This document shows, in pieces, positions 63,596 to 64,000 of a stretch of 64,000 bases of DNA. Under the pieces are notes generated by a model. The model had not been told where the DNA came from. It did no database searches and saw nothing but the letters and a program-made list of their open reading frames with translations. Made by a program: the position numbers and the translations under genes. The stretch's first letter is position 1. Each line of letters begins with the position of its first letter. Source of the DNA: Melitaea cinxia (Eukaryota; Arthropoda; Insecta; Lepidoptera; Nymphalidae); contig NC_059416.1 in NCBI RefSeq assembly GCF_905220565.1, positions 9,920,001-9,984,000 of the forward strand, given 5' to 3'.

Positions 63596-63870
63596 ATGAA
63601 AAAAAAACCGACTTCAATTATATCGACAAGTAATATAATGTAGGTAGACAAAAAAACAGTCAAGTAAATACGCGTTATCAAAGTTTACTTAAAAAGTATT
63701 CATCAGATCTCGATTAATCTTGATCTTGACCAAATTTAAATAGTACCACAAGAATCATCAAAATCGATACACTAAGTAAAAAGTTATGCGGTATAATCGC
63801 ATATATTGTTCGACGAAAAAATAGCCAAGAAAATACGCGTTATCAAAGATTACTCAAAAAGCAGTCATTA
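63596..63870 (-). mobile_element. T1 element, 3' half
   Basis: AAAAACCGACTTCAATTATA, AGTAATATAATGTAGGTAGA and two CGCGTTATCAAAG-TTACT arms on the plus strand match the T1 right half in reverse. It shows the internal two-arm structure clearly. Confidence 0.65.
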
Positions 63871-64000
63871 TTAAAATGCTTATATTTATGCTCGATATAT
63901 TAAATGTAACAATTATTCTACTTACAACTATCTATGTGCTTTGTATTATAAAAACGTAGTAAAAAGTTATGAAAATATAGTAAAATGCACCTCACGTTTT
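63871..64000. other. AT-rich window edge
   Basis: No feature. Confidence 0.3.

Overview
The window looks like AT-rich insect DNA, most probably from a moth or butterfly (Lepidoptera). The signs are many diverged copies of repeats typical of Lepidoptera. They include Helitron-like elements with a CGCGACTTCGTCCGCG-type end, A-tailed short retroposons, tRNA-headed SINEs, and relics of R1-, Jockey- and RTE-like LINEs. There is no bacterial or organellar gene organisation, and no complete multi-domain host gene can be read. Family labels below rest on motif recognition and on comparing copies within this window, not on a database search. Names such as S1, S2, S3, H1, H2, T1 and K are local labels.

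Layout. 1-6 kb: a duplicated tRNA-like pol III unit, a repeat carrying a 19-bp tandem array, S1, Helitron-like and RTE fragments. 5.9-11.1 kb: a Jockey-like LINE fragment, then a 4.27-kb satellite of an 8-bp unit (about 530 copies, consensus GCRYRTTG), then the 3' half of a T1 element. The 8-bp unit contains no stop in any phase, so it creates very long false ORFs on both strands. 12.0-12.7 kb: a three-level nest (T1 inside a TA-flanked MITE inside S1). 13.8-25.6 kb: SINEs, Helitron-like copies, a LINE C-terminal fragment and a 30-unit AT microsatellite. 26.1-27.85 kb: a 5'-truncated R1-clade LINE with an uninterrupted ORF, poly-A tail and 14-bp target duplication. 28-62 kb: a patchwork of S1, S2, S3, H1, H2, T1, RTE and Jockey relics in AT-rich DNA with no visible coding content.

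Possible host genes. Three sets of small signals look like real exons or promoters and would be missed by ORF length. (1) Minus strand: a 52-nt initiator exon (18484-18433, perfect GTAAGT donor) that splices in matching phase to an exon at 15936-15833. (2) Plus strand: small phase-compatible exons at 45970-46051, 46981-47049 and 55673-55725, the last with a stop and an AATAAA. An exon at 30640-30751 has the same phases as the first of these and could be an alternative to it. (3) Plus strand: an initiator (TCAGT) with a DPE (GGATGT) at exactly +28 (62337-62371), followed by a CpG-richer non-coding exon with a GTAAGT donor at 62550. This suggests a gene starting near the right edge. I recognise none of these proteins.

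Within the window the mobile elements act mainly as insertion targets for each other. The nesting (T1 in MITE in S1; S1 in S2; S1 in an RTE fragment; RTE inside a Helitron-like copy) gives a relative order of activity. The satellite is the most unusual object present. I found no evidence of a novel enzymatic or defence system.
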